Below, piece after piece: positions 45,503 to 56,704 of a DNA stretch of 64,000 nt (the first letter of the stretch is position 1; the number at the start of each line of letters is the position of its first letter). The notes below the pieces were generated by a model that worked only from the letters and a program-made list of their open reading frames with translations, searched no databases and was not told where the DNA came from. The stretch covers positions 28,170,222-28,234,221 of the forward strand of contig JBBCBC010000019.1 in the NCBI GenBank assembly GCA_037126765.1, written 5' to 3'. The DNA comes from Stenogyne calaminthoides (lineage: Eukaryota > Streptophyta > Magnoliopsida > Lamiales > Lamiaceae). Position numbers and translations under genes: made by a program.

Positions 45503-46330
45503 GGTTGTTTGTGGGATACCCCGAGGGAACAAAAGGGTGTATGTTCTATGGTCCCGAAGATCAAATGGTGGTAATAAGCACCCACTTTAGATTTTTGGAA
45601 GAAGACTATATGAACGAAAGAAGACCCAGAAGTGAGATTACCTTAAATGAGCTAAGGGAGCTAACCTCAATGCCAACTGTACAAGATGACATACCAAACA
45701 ACACACTTACACAACTGGAACCTCGTCGTAGTGGGAGGGTTGTGAAACAGCCCGAGAGATTCATGGGAATAGGAGAGTCCTCGGACTTGATTCCCGGACA
45801 AGACGAATCAGACCCATGGACGTATGACGAGGCAATCCAAGACAAGGATGCAAATTCTTGGCAAACAACAATGAAAGCCGAAATGGGTTCTATGAATCAT
45901 AATAGAGTGTGGGAGCTAGTCGAACCACTTAATGGGGTCAAACCCATTGGTTGCAAGTGGGTGTATAAGAGAAAAAAGAGGGACCTGGAAGGGAAGGTGG
46001 AAACCTTCAAGGCAAGACTAAATGGCGAAAAGGTTATACTCGTAAAAAGAAGGGATCGACATGAGGAAACTTTTTTCGCCAGAGCCATGCTCAAGTCCAT
46101 CCGATTTCTCTTATCGATTCTTCACAAGATCTCGACTTTGAAATCTGCAAATGGATGTCAAGACAACTTTCCTTAACTAAGTCTTGATGAAGAGATCTAT
46201 ATGCAATAACCTCAAGGCTTCATTGAAAAAGGCCAAGAACACCTAGTTTGTAAGCTCATGAAGTCCATTTACGAACTCAAACAAGCATCCAGAGCTTAGA
46301 ACCAATGTTTTGATCATGTTATAAAGTCTT
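45400..46330 (+). pseudogene. Copia D linker and reverse transcriptase N-terminal part
   Basis: The frame 45400-46176 carries GYPEGTKGCMFYGPEDQM, RRSGRVVKQPERFMGIGE and VWELVEPLNGVKPIGCKW, then degenerates. The key RT block MDVKTTFLN.. at about 46153 is followed by a TAA and frameshift. The expected QASRAWNQ segment at about 46285 contains a stop. Confidence 0.87.
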
Positions 46331-47386
46331 ATGGGTTTGATCAAAACGAGTTTGAAAGTTGTGTGTACAAAAAGTATGTCGAATCGCATTGGTATTCTTA
46401 GTACTATCGTGAGATCGACATTCGATCATCGGGAACGAGGTAAAGGTGTTATCGGGCGTAAGGGCATGGCTTTCAAAAAAAGTTTTGATATGAAGGACTT
46501 AGGGAAGCCGCACACATCCTTGGGATCAAGATCACTTTCGAGATCGCAAGAAAATGATGATAGGCTTATCGCAAGCTTCATACATAGACATTGTCTTGAA
46601 ATGATTCAAAGATGCAGATTCCAAGAAAGGCCGTGCCTTTTCGGACATGGAATCCATCTATCCAAAAAATGTGCCCTAAGACGCAAAAAGGAGATAGATG
46701 ACATGAGAGACATTCCATATGCTTCGGTGTTCGGAAGCCTTATGTATGCAATGTTTGTGTCTGAGACCGGATATCCGCTTTGCCGTTGGCATGGTGACAA
46801 GATATCAAAAGTAACCCGGGAAAGAACATTGACGGCGATTAAAAACATTATGAAGTATCTGAAAAGAACTGGGATAGAATGTTAATTTATCGATCGATAG
46901 TCTAATCTCCATCGGCCACACGAAACTTCGGATTTCCAATCGGACATAGACTCGAAAATCTACCTCCCAGTAGTGTGTTTTGCATGGGGGAGGAGCCGTG
47001 ACATGGAGAAGCGTCAAGCGAAAATGCGTCGCAGATTCTACCATGGAAGATTTAATATGTAGGCTAATAGGCGGGCGAAAAGAAGCGGTTTAGCTCAAGA
47101 ACTTCCTAGTGGACTTGAATTTAGTTCGAATTTGCCTAGCGTAATCATTTGTTTATTGTGACAATGCCGAGCGATTTGCAAATTCTAAGGAACCAAGAGC
47201 CCACAAGGCCAACAAACACATTGAAAGGAAATACCATCTTATACGAGATATCGTTAAGAGAAGAGATATAGATGTGGCAAAGATAGCGTCCCGAAGACAA
47301 CCAAGCGATCCATTCACAAAGGGTCTCGCCTCTCAATACATTCGAGAGACATGTGGAAGGAATGGGTGTCAAGACCGGTTGTCAAT
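46331..47386 (+). pseudogene. Copia D reverse transcriptase end and RNase H, broken
   Basis: A frame 46331-46885 keeps scattered RT pieces (DMRDIPYASVFGSLMYAM), but the YVDD box region near 46400 is degraded. RNase H pieces (PRAHKANKHIERKYHLIRD-like, about 47200-47260) follow in shifting frames. Compared with copia C it has many small indels around CG dinucleotides. Confidence 0.75.
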
Positions 47387-47387
47387 C

Positions 47388-47513
47388 ACTTTGAGTATAA
47401 GTGGGAGAAATTATTAGGTTCGTGTAGGTGACATTAGATGTCACGTGTTAGGAACTACACGAGACATGTTGTAGTATACTTAAAAAAGCGGACTTTGAGT
47501 ATAAGTGGGAGAT
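47388..47513 (+). other. Copia D duplicated polypurine tract with palindrome between
   Basis: ACTTTGAGTATAAGTGGGAG occurs at 47388-47407 and again from 47492 up to the LTR (47513), 104 bases apart. GTGACATTAGATGTCAC (47428-47444) lies between. Confidence 0.75.
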
Positions 47514-49359
47514 TGTTGGGATTATCTTTGGAAAGTATGCTTTTACTTTGTATAATCAAAACCTAATCTCGGACTTATTTATTGAAATAAATTGTTTATC
47601 ATCCATGCTTTAAATATCATCGAATGTTACATATATTTACTGCATAACTGTTCAATAAATAGTACGTGTTACATTGTAGTTAATTTAGTGATACCAAATC
47701 ACATAAGATTAAATTAACAATCCCTTGTAACTAAAAGTACACCATTCACGACCTAGATGGAAATGAACAATCCATCGTGAAAGGTTGAAGTGTAAGGCTC
47801 AGATTGGCTTGTCTTGACCAAGAGATTACACTAGTACATGACCGATGCAATCGAATAGGACCTATAGGAGGACAAATTCTTCTGAACTGAACAAGGAAGA
47901 ATTAGACCTCAGTGGTTCGTTATTTCTTAATCTTCGTCCCTTAAATAGGATCACGTGTGGTTGGTAACTATTGCTTTGACTTATCATGGGTAGAGAATTA
48001 ACGAGATTCAATACTTTTTATCTTGGGCAATATTATTGGTCACATGTGATTGCTAAGATTTAATACGGAGAATCGTGTGCAAGCACGCTTTTGTTCGATT
48101 TGCCCCTCCAGGAGGTTCATAAGCTTTATCATACCAAATCTTGCAAGTGGAACTAGTTTCCTGTATGGATAATAATGTTGAACCGTTCCTTAACCAAGGA
48201 CAAAAGATATTAATTAATGGAAAGCTATTTCAGTGGCTTGAATTAATTAGTGTGCTAGATAATCTTAAACACAGGAAATAATAACCGGGAGCCATATTGA
48301 CTGTAATATGGGTTAAGATGGATAGTGCAATATTAATTATGTAGTGGGATTAATTAATATTTATGGGCTTGAATAATATTGTGGCTCAATATTGATAATT
48401 CAAGATCCATTGGAAGGTCCAATCTTAATTCTCCTAAAGGCCCCCTAAGTAGCCCAACATAAAGTCCAATAACTGAAAAATGTGTTTAAAATAAAATAAA
48501 TATTGTTGTCTTATTTTTCCAATTTTTTTTTTCGAAATTTATGGATTAAAAGGGGAGAAAGATTTTCTTTGAATTTTGTTATGGAATGAAGATATGTATT
48601 CTTGGAATACAAGATTATCTCATTAAATTCAAGAAATCTCCCACTTAGTCATCCATATAAGTATATTTCGAATTCTTGAGAAAAAAGAGGAAAGAAAGAT
48701 TTTCTTGATTTTCTTGAAAAGATATTATGAAAGATATGTATTTCTTGAAATACAAGAATATCTCGTAAATTCAAGAAGATCCAAATTTTGGATTTTTGCC
48801 CCTATTTTTCAAAAACATTCCATAACAAAGAGTAGGTGAGATTTTGTGGAATATTATAATTATGGGAAAAAAAATATAGGAGATATATTCAAGATTTCTT
48901 GGAGATCAAGAAAAGATTTTCCCACATTGTTTTTGCCCTAAAAATTCGACCACCTCTACTCTATAAATAGGGGATGATTATTTCATTCCCAAGTACAATT
49001 CCATGTGCTGGAAAAATTAGTAAATCCACAAAGGTGGTGCAACAAAATTTATTTTCCTTTTGTTAATTGTTCGCAAGTGTCCTACCACCGGATAGTCGAG
49101 CAAGGATTAAGGGAATACTTGGGAAGTTCTTTTGGTGTGTCTAATCAACAAGACCATTGCCGTCCCAAGAGGTATGTTCACGTAAACTCGTAGAGTTTCC
49201 ACATGCGTAGGATTTACGTGAATTGATTATATGCATGATTTGTTGTTGGATTGTTATTTGAATTAATATAGGATTAATTCATGCTAGTAATAATTATAAG
49301 AATTAAATTTGTATTTAAATATTTATCCCGAATAGATCCGTGCAACTTATTCCCCAACA
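47514..49359 (+). repeat. Copia D 3' LTR
   Basis: 1846 bp, TGTTGGGATTAT to TTCCCCAACA, followed by the GATGG duplication. TATAAATA at 48962. Confidence 0.92.
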
Positions 49360-49624
49360 GATGGAGCACCGCGAGCTTAGCCGTAGGCTTCGAAGGCACG
49401 ACGCCTAGCGCTGGCCTTCAGGGACGCGGCGTAGCGCCACCGGCCATGGGGCGAATAGAAGCAGTGGCGGATTCCCCAATCTGGGAACCCTAATTCTGGA
49501 GTTGGGGATGAGTGTGAACCGAGCGGCCAAAATAAAAAGGGTGTTGTTTGTCAAATAACCGTGCCCCATCAGTTTTTTTTAAAAAAATTATTTTAATTTT
49601 AAAACCAAAAGCAATTATAACAAA
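49360..49624 (-). other. Copia B leader, second part
   Basis: It continues the copia B leader after the copia D insertion. The word GATGGAGCACCGCGAG occurs just left of the insertion (40283-40298) and again right of it (49360-49375), so the leader had a short internal direct repeat at the target. GC-rich, then a T/A-rich stretch before the primer site, as in copia A. Confidence 0.65.
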
Positions 49625-49645
49625 GAGCCTGAAGCTCTGATACCA
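49625..49645 (-). other. Copia B primer binding site (tRNA-iMet)
   Basis: On the minus strand TGGTATCAGAGCTTCAGG starts one base from the LTR, as in copia A. Confidence 0.88.
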
Positions 49646-49646
49646 C

Positions 49647-51186
49647 TGTTGGAATTTAGAGGCACGTAAACACGTAATACATGCGCAACGGAAATAAACA
49701 GTTCACCAACAACGAACATATAATTGCATAAACGATTACAATAATCATAACGAGAAACCTTACAGTGATTCGATAGCAGATTTCTCAACTATGGTATCCA
49801 TGTAATCCCCGTGGATAGACTTGCACGGATCTGCCAGTGTTGAATCTGAGACGGAATTTACTAGAAAAATTCCTAATTTAGATTTTATGGAGAAACTAGG
49901 TTTTCTTAAAACAACGTTAAATAATGAATCCCAGGATATCATATATATAGGAAGAGATTAGCTTGAACCTTAAGCAATCTTTATTAGGAAGATAATCCCT
50001 AATCTTGCAAAACAAATCTCAAAGATATGTTTTTCCCTACGGATATTTTCCTACAATATTATTCCATAATATTATTTTGGGATTCCTATTTAATTAAATC
50101 TAATTTAATTAAATAGTAATAATAATTAATTCTAAATTAATATATTATTAATTCTCCATAAATTAAATATTAAATCCAATTTAATACTTAATCAACCAAC
50201 CATAATCCGCACACGAGAGTTACTTGTTGTGTGACCCATAGGCCCTCATATATCGAGTGATTAGTCAAACTAACGGTCTTAATTGAACCCTAGACAATAA
50301 ATCAGACATTCTCAATATATGAGGTATGTTGCGAGAAACGTGCAACTACCTGTAACTGTAACATGGGCTATTACGATTTTCTCCTTTCATTCACGAATAC
50401 TCGATTAATCTTGAACATGATGAAGTGTCTATTCCAATAACTTAATCAATTTATTCCAATCACTAATTGATCACTTATGTCACACTTGGCCACAAAGTTC
50501 AAGTTGACGTGCATTGGCCAATGACTTTGATCTAATTATGATGAGAAGATGAGTATTCTCTCTAAATCCACTTTGAGGAATGAATCCTTTTCTTGGCTCA
50601 ACTACCACGCACATGCATTTCGTGATGAACTCAATCCAAGCCATATCTACCCATAAACGGGTGCAAGAGTCGGTCATGGTCAAAGTTCATCACTCCACAC
50701 ATGTCGTGCGTATTGACCTCAAGTCAAAGGAGTATCACATCTTTCCCACTAACCGAGACACCCGTAGACACATATAGTGGAACTACATCAAACGGTTTCT
50801 CGGATGGGTATACCAATACCCTCTAAGGTATTTGTGCATCCATCATGAGATACCTAGTATCTCGTAGTGAGATCTCACTACACTCTCTAAGAGTATGATG
50901 CAGATCGCACACCAATCTCCATTGCATCATCAATATCCCATTCTTGATGATCCTTGATCAAGGCTATTTGAGAATCATGCTTAAGTCATCTGAGTTCTCA
51001 CAACCTCAATGGCAACAATGACTAATGGGAACACTTGTACGAATAAATGCAAACAATCAAACATAATATTCAAACAAGTGTATTGCCATACATTAATATT
51101 AAATGAACTATAATATTAAGTCAAACTGAATATCATCGAGTATTATGTCCTTACAATAGATTGTCTCTAGGACACTAACACTAACA
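49647..51186 (-). repeat. Copia B 5' LTR
   Basis: 1540 bp, TGTTGGAATTTAGAGGC to ACTAACA, followed by the GTTGA duplication at 51187-51191. Confidence 0.92.
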
Positions 51187-51191
51187 GTTGA

Positions 51192-51225
51192 GACTCAAGT
51201 AACGGTCAAATTTGAGAAGGAATGA
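51192..51225 (+). pseudogene. End of the host exon displaced by copia B
   Basis: Taken with 25113-25232, the frame continues TQVTVKFEKE and stops at TGA 51223-51225. See the left part for the argument. Confidence 0.45.
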
Positions 51226-51448
51226 TGCCACAAACGGCAGATATAGGATAAACACAAAATAGAATAATATGAAAGTTATTACTATTAATATTATAGTTTT
51301 TTTAATAGGCTTCTTTACTATTTAGTTTGAGAATACATTTTTTTATTATTCTTCATTACTATGTATTAAATTTTTTTCCGATTTTGTAATATAAATTTGA
51401 TTGACCGTGAAATTAATATTTCGTATTTTGATGTTTTAAACAATATTA

Positions 51449-51491
<43 letters not shown>

Positions 51492-53478
51492 ACGGATAAT
51501 AAAAATAATTCAATAGTAGTACTATGATATATTTCAAACCACGTAGCATGCAGGTCTAAATACTAATGTGTGTGTGTGTGTATATATATATATAATTAGA
51601 TAAAGTATAGGGTTTCACACATGAAATTTGTGAAATTGATTAAAGAGTATGATTTATACATTAAAATGTATTAATTGTGATAATTGAAAGGTATGACTTA
51701 TTACTTTAAAAAGTGTATTACTCGTGACTTTGTCAACTTATATTATAACATGAATTTTAATAGTGATAATTGAAGGATATGATTTACATTACAAAAATAT
51801 ATTAATTATTATAATTGAACTGTAAATATAAATTGAGTTTCACTCACAGTAAGCCTAATCATGTTGTAGTTATTGAGTACGTATATACACAAATCGCAAT
51901 ATTGAAGTTTTTATTGTGACCGAGTTGACTTCGAAAGAAAGCACTAACTATATATATGCTCCAAATTAAAATCATGAAAGTAAAAATTGCATTATGTACC
52001 CTACCATTTATCTAAAATCCCGAGTGATTGAGACTTGAGAAGAGAAATTGAATTCCCACTGCCTCCCTACCACCTTATAAAAGGAAATTGTCCCCTACAT
52101 GAAATGAAATTCCACCATAATATTTAAATTATATTTTTAATTAAAATTATAATTGAGTTGGAACTTATAAATTTATGAATCATTTATAATATTTTAAGAA
52201 ATAGATCTCCATTTACGTGAACTCTTTTTTTTTTTTTTAGTATCACAATATTATTATGCATATAAAATGTCACTATATAAAAGTACTTACCCCTGAATGA
52301 TTATCCACTCAATTAAGAACTCACAATATTCTTAACTTTACTCGAATCCTGCTCCTAAACCAGTGATACGATCAAATTAGTTCGAATTATTTCTTATGTT
52401 TAATTAATTAGAAAGTACGGCCTTTAATTAATATATTCCAATAACCAACCCTAAAATATGTATTTAAGATTTAATTCTTAGAATGCATTAATGAACCAAA
52501 ACAATAGAGCATACTAGACTATGAAAGCGAAACATTCGAATTTATATAATCTAGAATTTGTTATCCCTAGGTGTATTACCCTATTTATTACTCCAATTAC
52601 ACGAATTATTATAATTATGGATTATAGCATGCAACCTAACTATGAACAATAAATTAATTAGGCAAGATGGTTAGATTTACAAAACTAATAAACATAGTAC
52701 GCAACCATAAATCAAATAATAAAAAATCGAGATAAAATTAAAAAAATTATTATTAAATAAAAGAGTCATAAATCAGTTAGGGTTCATCGTCTCCTCAAAT
52801 TAATATAAAATCTTAGTCACCGACTATAGAAATCAACAAAAGTAAAATTAATGGTATACAAGTTTTTCCACGTTCACGATATAAGGTAAAATAAGAAAAG
52901 CAAAATATTGTTGTGTATTCCCCTCCGTCTGGTTCTAGTCGAAAAGGAATGCTTAAATACTATGTCAAATAATATATAATCATCATGGGCGTGAACAATT
53001 AACTTGGTTGCTACTCACGTGACTAATATCCTTGGTCAACAATTATTAATGGGACAAAGTGTAATAGCTCAAGCAGTTAAACATCATTATTCATACCATT
53101 AGATAAATTCTAGTCACTGTTTGTCCAAATTAAAAAAAAAATGACAAGATCTCATGGGCCTTAATCCATGGATTACTGCTGAGAACTTTCTCCCCCACTA
53201 ACACATCTTTGTTGGGCACCCTTTCCGATCAATTCAATATAATCGTAACATCATAACCTACAAATTCTAAAAGTAATACAGTGGACAGCAACAAGCAAAA
53301 TAAAAAAACATTTTTACAAAATAATCAACTAAAACACACAAATTATACAATAATCTCGACATATCAACAATAATGATGCTTGAAGGAAAAAAATTTATGT
53401 CAACTCGGGTGCACATAAATTTTTGTTAAATACTAGATGGGACCCGTCTCACTCTCACCGTCTTACACAAGTTTTGTC
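51226..53478. other. AT-rich host intergenic DNA
   Basis: No coding sequence supported. Simple repeats at 51452-51487 (TA) and 51567-51594 (TG then TA), and a T run near 52227. Otherwise unremarkable AT-rich sequence upstream of the NPF gene. Confidence 0.6.
51452..51487. repeat. TA microsatellite
   Basis: About 17 TA units in a row, followed by a further TA stretch after a TG repeat at 51567-51594. Confidence 0.95.
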
Positions 53479-53486
53479 TATAAAAA
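53479..53486 (+). promoter_or_regulatory. TATA box of the NPF gene
   Basis: TATAAAAA 37 bases before the ATG at 53516, giving a very short 5' UTR. Confidence 0.5.
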
Positions 53487-53515
53487 CTCTAAAAACCACA
53501 AGTAGAGCTTCACAC

Positions 53516-55730
53516 ATGGCTACAAACAATACTTCCTTCTCGGCAGGCGGATTGCCGCCACCACCCGCCACCTCCGACCACCGCAGGCGAGGTGGCTGGA
53601 CCACGGCTCCTTTCATCATAGGTTTCTCCTCTTGTAGTTTTTTGCTACTAATTATGTATATTGATATATTAATAATGTTGATTAATTAATTGTTTGTGAT
53701 TTGTTTAAATTGGAGGATGCAGCAACCACGTTCTTGCTTACACTGGGATCAGGCTGCGGGTTGAGCAACCTAATAGTATTCTTGATCAAAGAGTTCAACA
53801 TAAAAAGCATTGATGCTGCTCAAATCACCAATGTCGTTAGTGGTTGTAGCAACTTTTTCCCTCTCGTGGGAGCCATTGTTGCTGATTCACTTCTCGGTTG
53901 TTTCTCCGTCATCTGGATCTCTTCTCTCGTCTCTCTCCTGGTACACGAAAAATCTAACCATTTTTTAAAAAGTATTAGTTGTTTCAATAAAAGGTATTAA
54001 TAGACGTTTGGTTCGAAATTCTTTAATGGGAATGAGACGAGGTAATTGTGGTGGTTAATTAATGAGAATAAAAGATGATCGATTTACCTTCATTGTACTT
54101 CCTACTAGGTGATCAGACTTGAAATTAAATATGTTAACCAATAAAGTCAGTCTCTAATGAAACTTGTTCATAGTATGAAACTTTCATTTATTAATATCAT
54201 AATATTTGTTCAGTAATATCATTACACTTATATATTAACACCACATACGGCTCGACGTGTTTGTGTGAGCAAAAACAATATTGTATTAATTTATAAGATT
54301 AATAATAAACTAAATGAATATTATGATATTACTAAGTGCAGTGACGGATCAAGGATTCAAAACTTGGGGATACATTTGAAACTTATGCATAGGAGAGTTT
54401 GCGACCAATTTACATTATTTTGATTGAATATCTCTTCCCATAATCATTTTTTATTACACTATTTATCAGCCGACAATCAATTTTTATCTTCACTAGTTCC
54501 AAAGTTAGAGCAAATTCACCAACAATATGGTCACCATTCTCCAATGATTCACATTATTAATATTCCCGTTGATGAACTTGAACCAATCATTTTTAATTTC
54601 TTAGTATGGACAAACTTTTTTTATCCTTACCATACTCTTTTTTTTTCCCTAAACCATTTCCCTATCAATTTTGCTCTTTTTGAACAATTACACACTGAAT
54701 CCCTTAATTCCCATTCCCCGCATTCATTCTCATTCCCACATCATCTTTTTTTTCTATCCCATCACATATTTTAATTTCAAAACACGACGTGGCTTGGACG
54801 CGGACCCGATCCGAATTCGGCCCTTATCGGGCATGCGCGACCCATCCACGACCCGGTTCAGTTTGAGTTTGGATCAGGCCGAATTCAGGTCGGGTCGCGT
54901 CTGGGTTAGGTCATGTTTAGAAGTTGGAATATTTGATGGGATAGAAGGAAAAAAAACATGTGGGAATGAGAATGAACGGGGGAATGAGAATAAAAGGAGT
55001 AAGAGTATAAATGTCAAAAAAATGACATAATTGATAGTGAAATGGTCAAGGGGTCAAAAAAGAGCACGGTAGGAGGAAATTGAGCATTTCTGCATATTAT
55101 GATTTCTTAGTATATTACATAGTTGCTTAATTTCACTCAAAAGTGATAATTGTATGTCGTTTGCACCGGTGCAACTAGTGCACATGAAACCAACTCTTAC
55201 TGTAAACATTTTTCCCAACTTCGCATTTTCATGCAGGGTTCGATTCTTCTCGTGCTTACCGTGACCGTAAGCCCTTAGGCCGAACATCTCTCCCACACAA
55301 TCAAGCCTTCAATATGCAGTATTATACTAGGAGCAGGGGGCACAAGATTCACTATAGCAACAATGGGAGCCAATCAGTTCACTAAACTCAACCACCAATC
55401 CACTTATTTCAATTGGTATTTCTTCAGCTTGTATAGTGCCTCATTTATAGCAGCCACATGCATTGTGTATGTTGAAGATAATTTGAGCTGGGGTTGGGGG
55501 TTTGGGATCGGCATAGCCGCGAATGCTCTCGGATTATTCATGTTCTTGATCGGGAGACGATTCTACATTCGCAATAAACCACATACGAGCCTGTTCACGA
55601 GCTTACTGCGTGTGGTTGTTGCTAGTGTTAGGAAAAGGAAAGCAGTCATTTCTTCAATAAGTGAGGATTATTACTTTGGAGATGATGGGGTGAAAGGGAT
55701 TATTGAAGAGGCACCAACTAAGAGGTTTAG
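53516..55730 (+). pseudogene. NRT1/PTR family (NPF) transporter, 5' part only, broken
   Basis: Exon 1 (53516-53621) encodes a Pro-rich N-terminus ending GGWTTAPFII. Exon 2 (53723-53940, after an intron with GT..GCAG) reads LSNLIVFLIKEFN, SIDAAQITNVVSG and VGAIVADSLLGCF, the PTR family signature with TM helices 1-3. Exon 3 (55237-55730) carries GGTRFTIATMGANQF, FNWYFFSLYSAS and YVEDNLSWGWGFGIG and ends PTKRFR at a splice donor. NPF proteins move nitrate, peptides or other solutes with protons at a membrane and are about 550-600 residues; this covers about the first 270. In exon 3 a one-base insertion near 55273 creates a stop and a small deletion near 55326 restores the frame. No later exons are seen to the window end. 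The NPF2 (NAXT-like) subgroup is the closest impression. Confidence 0.85.
53941..55236 (+). other. Long second intron of the NPF pseudogene
   Basis: 1.3 kb. It includes short inverted words (TGGGAATGAGAATGA near 54960 against CATTCTCATTCCCA near 54722), which may mark an inserted small element, and a GC-richer patch (54784-54910) rich in GACCCG/CGGGTC words. No gene supported. Confidence 0.5.
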
Positions 55731-55749
55731 GTAATGCTACTATTTAATA

Positions 55750-55995
55750 CTCCCTCCGTCCCGAATTTAAAGGCGGATTTACTATTTACATGCTTTTTTT
55801 GTGAGCAAGTTTTGTATTAACAATTGAAATGATAAATTGATTTTTAAGGAGGGTTATGATAGATTCATAGATATGAGGTTCATTTATCATATCACTCCTT
55901 AAAAATCAATTTATCATTTCAATTACTAATACAAAACCCGTTTGCAAAAACACGTATGAAAAGTAAATGTGACTTAAAATTTGAGACGGAGGTAG
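55750..55995. mobile_element. Stowaway-like MITE with full-length foldback
   Basis: Terminal CTCCCTCCGTCC (left) and GACGGAGGTAG (right) are inverted and flanked by TA on both sides (55748-55749, 55996-55997), as for Stowaway/Mariner MITEs. Internally, about 40-base arms (from TTTTGTATTA at about 55808 and its complement ending near 55937) are almost perfectly complementary, giving one long hairpin. It sits 19 bases beyond the exon 3 splice donor of the NPF pseudogene. Confidence 0.85.
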
Positions 55996-55997
55996 TA

Positions 55998-56308
55998 TTT
56001 TTTTATGGGGTAAATATTTTTTTTCCCTTTAATTTGTCCCAGTTTTTTTATTTTTTAAGTATTTCGATCTGTGCTTAAAAATTTAGTGTGTACTTCATTT
56101 ACTTAATATAGGGAATTAAGTTGGTAATAGGTGACATGCCATAGGAATTAAGTTGGTAATAGGTAGACATGTCATGTATTTTCAATTTATTTAAAAAAAA
56201 AATTAAAGTGTATCAACACTCAACATGGAAAAAGTGGAAAATTAGAAGACTTTTTTAACCTAAACACGTTTAGGAGATTTGGAAATTTTAAGTTTAAAGA
56301 AAATTCCC
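55998..56308. other. AT-rich spacer
   Basis: No gene seen. A phrase of about 25 bases (GGAATTAAGTTGGTAATAGG plus flanks) occurs twice, near 56112 and 56152. Confidence 0.55.
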
Positions 56309-56704
56309 AATATTTATTTTTTTTGGTCAGGAAAAATTATTTCATTAAGAAATCAGGTTCCAGATATGAAAAATTCGGGAACAAAGAATACAATGTCACT
56401 CTCTTAACATTTTAAAATCTTCCTAGGATCTGTTAACCAACTTTGAAAGGAGAAGATACAAATATATAACGTATATACAGAAAGTCAACTCCATAATCTA
56501 TCTTTTATTTCATCTATAATTTTTACAATGTCGAAATTTTTCGCCTCAAAGATCAACCTATTCTTCTTTCTCCAAATCATCCAAATCACACATTCCCAAA
56601 AACATATAGCAAAGTTTCGCCCTTTTTTACCTCGGAACAAGCCAATAATTCCATGAAGTTTGGAACTAATCATGACTTATTCTTAATGAGAATCGAAATA
56701 TTTA
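56309..56704 (-). mobile_element. 5'-truncated LINE (non-LTR retrotransposon) 3' end
   Basis: The minus-strand frame 56673-56485 reads CFWECVIWMIWRKKNRLIF, the conserved Trp-rich tail (zf-RVT region) of plant L1-type reverse transcriptases. To the left, on the plus strand, a T-run (56317-56324) is the reverse of an A-rich tail. AATATTTA flanks the fragment at 56309-56316 and 56697-56704 and is a likely target duplication. Only about 380 bp are present, as usual for truncated LINE insertions. Confidence 0.7.

Larger units (their letters stand above)
40315..49359 (+). mobile_element. Ty1/copia element D, complete, nested in copia B leader
   Basis: 9045 bp on the plus strand. LTRs at 40315-42149 and 47514-49359 start TGTTGGGATTAT and end TTCCCCAACA. 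The 5-bp duplication GATGG lies at 40310-40314 and 49360-49364. Internal order: primer site, 1.5-kb leader, gag, protease, integrase, RT, RNase H, double PPT. It is the same family as copia C but opposite in direction and more decayed, with changed catalytic residues in gag and protease. Confidence 0.93.
25233..51186 (-). mobile_element. Ty1/copia element B, complete with both LTRs, carrying nested copia C and D
   Basis: The LTRs at 25233-26752 and 49647-51186 start TGTTGGAATTTAGAGGC and end ACTAACA. A 5-bp direct repeat GTTGA lies at 25228-25232 and 51187-51191. The minus-strand order from right is primer site, leader (split by copia D), gag and protease, GAG-pre-integrase (split by copia C), integrase, RT, RNase H, PPT and 3' LTR. 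Without the nested elements it is about 8.9 kb. The pol region has at least two in-frame stops and a frameshift, and gag is more decayed, so it is inactive. Confidence 0.92.

Noticed and set aside
55054..55296. 80-codon minus-strand frame overlapping NPF exon 3
   Set aside because: It is a shadow of the NPF exon and its intron, with no motif of its own.
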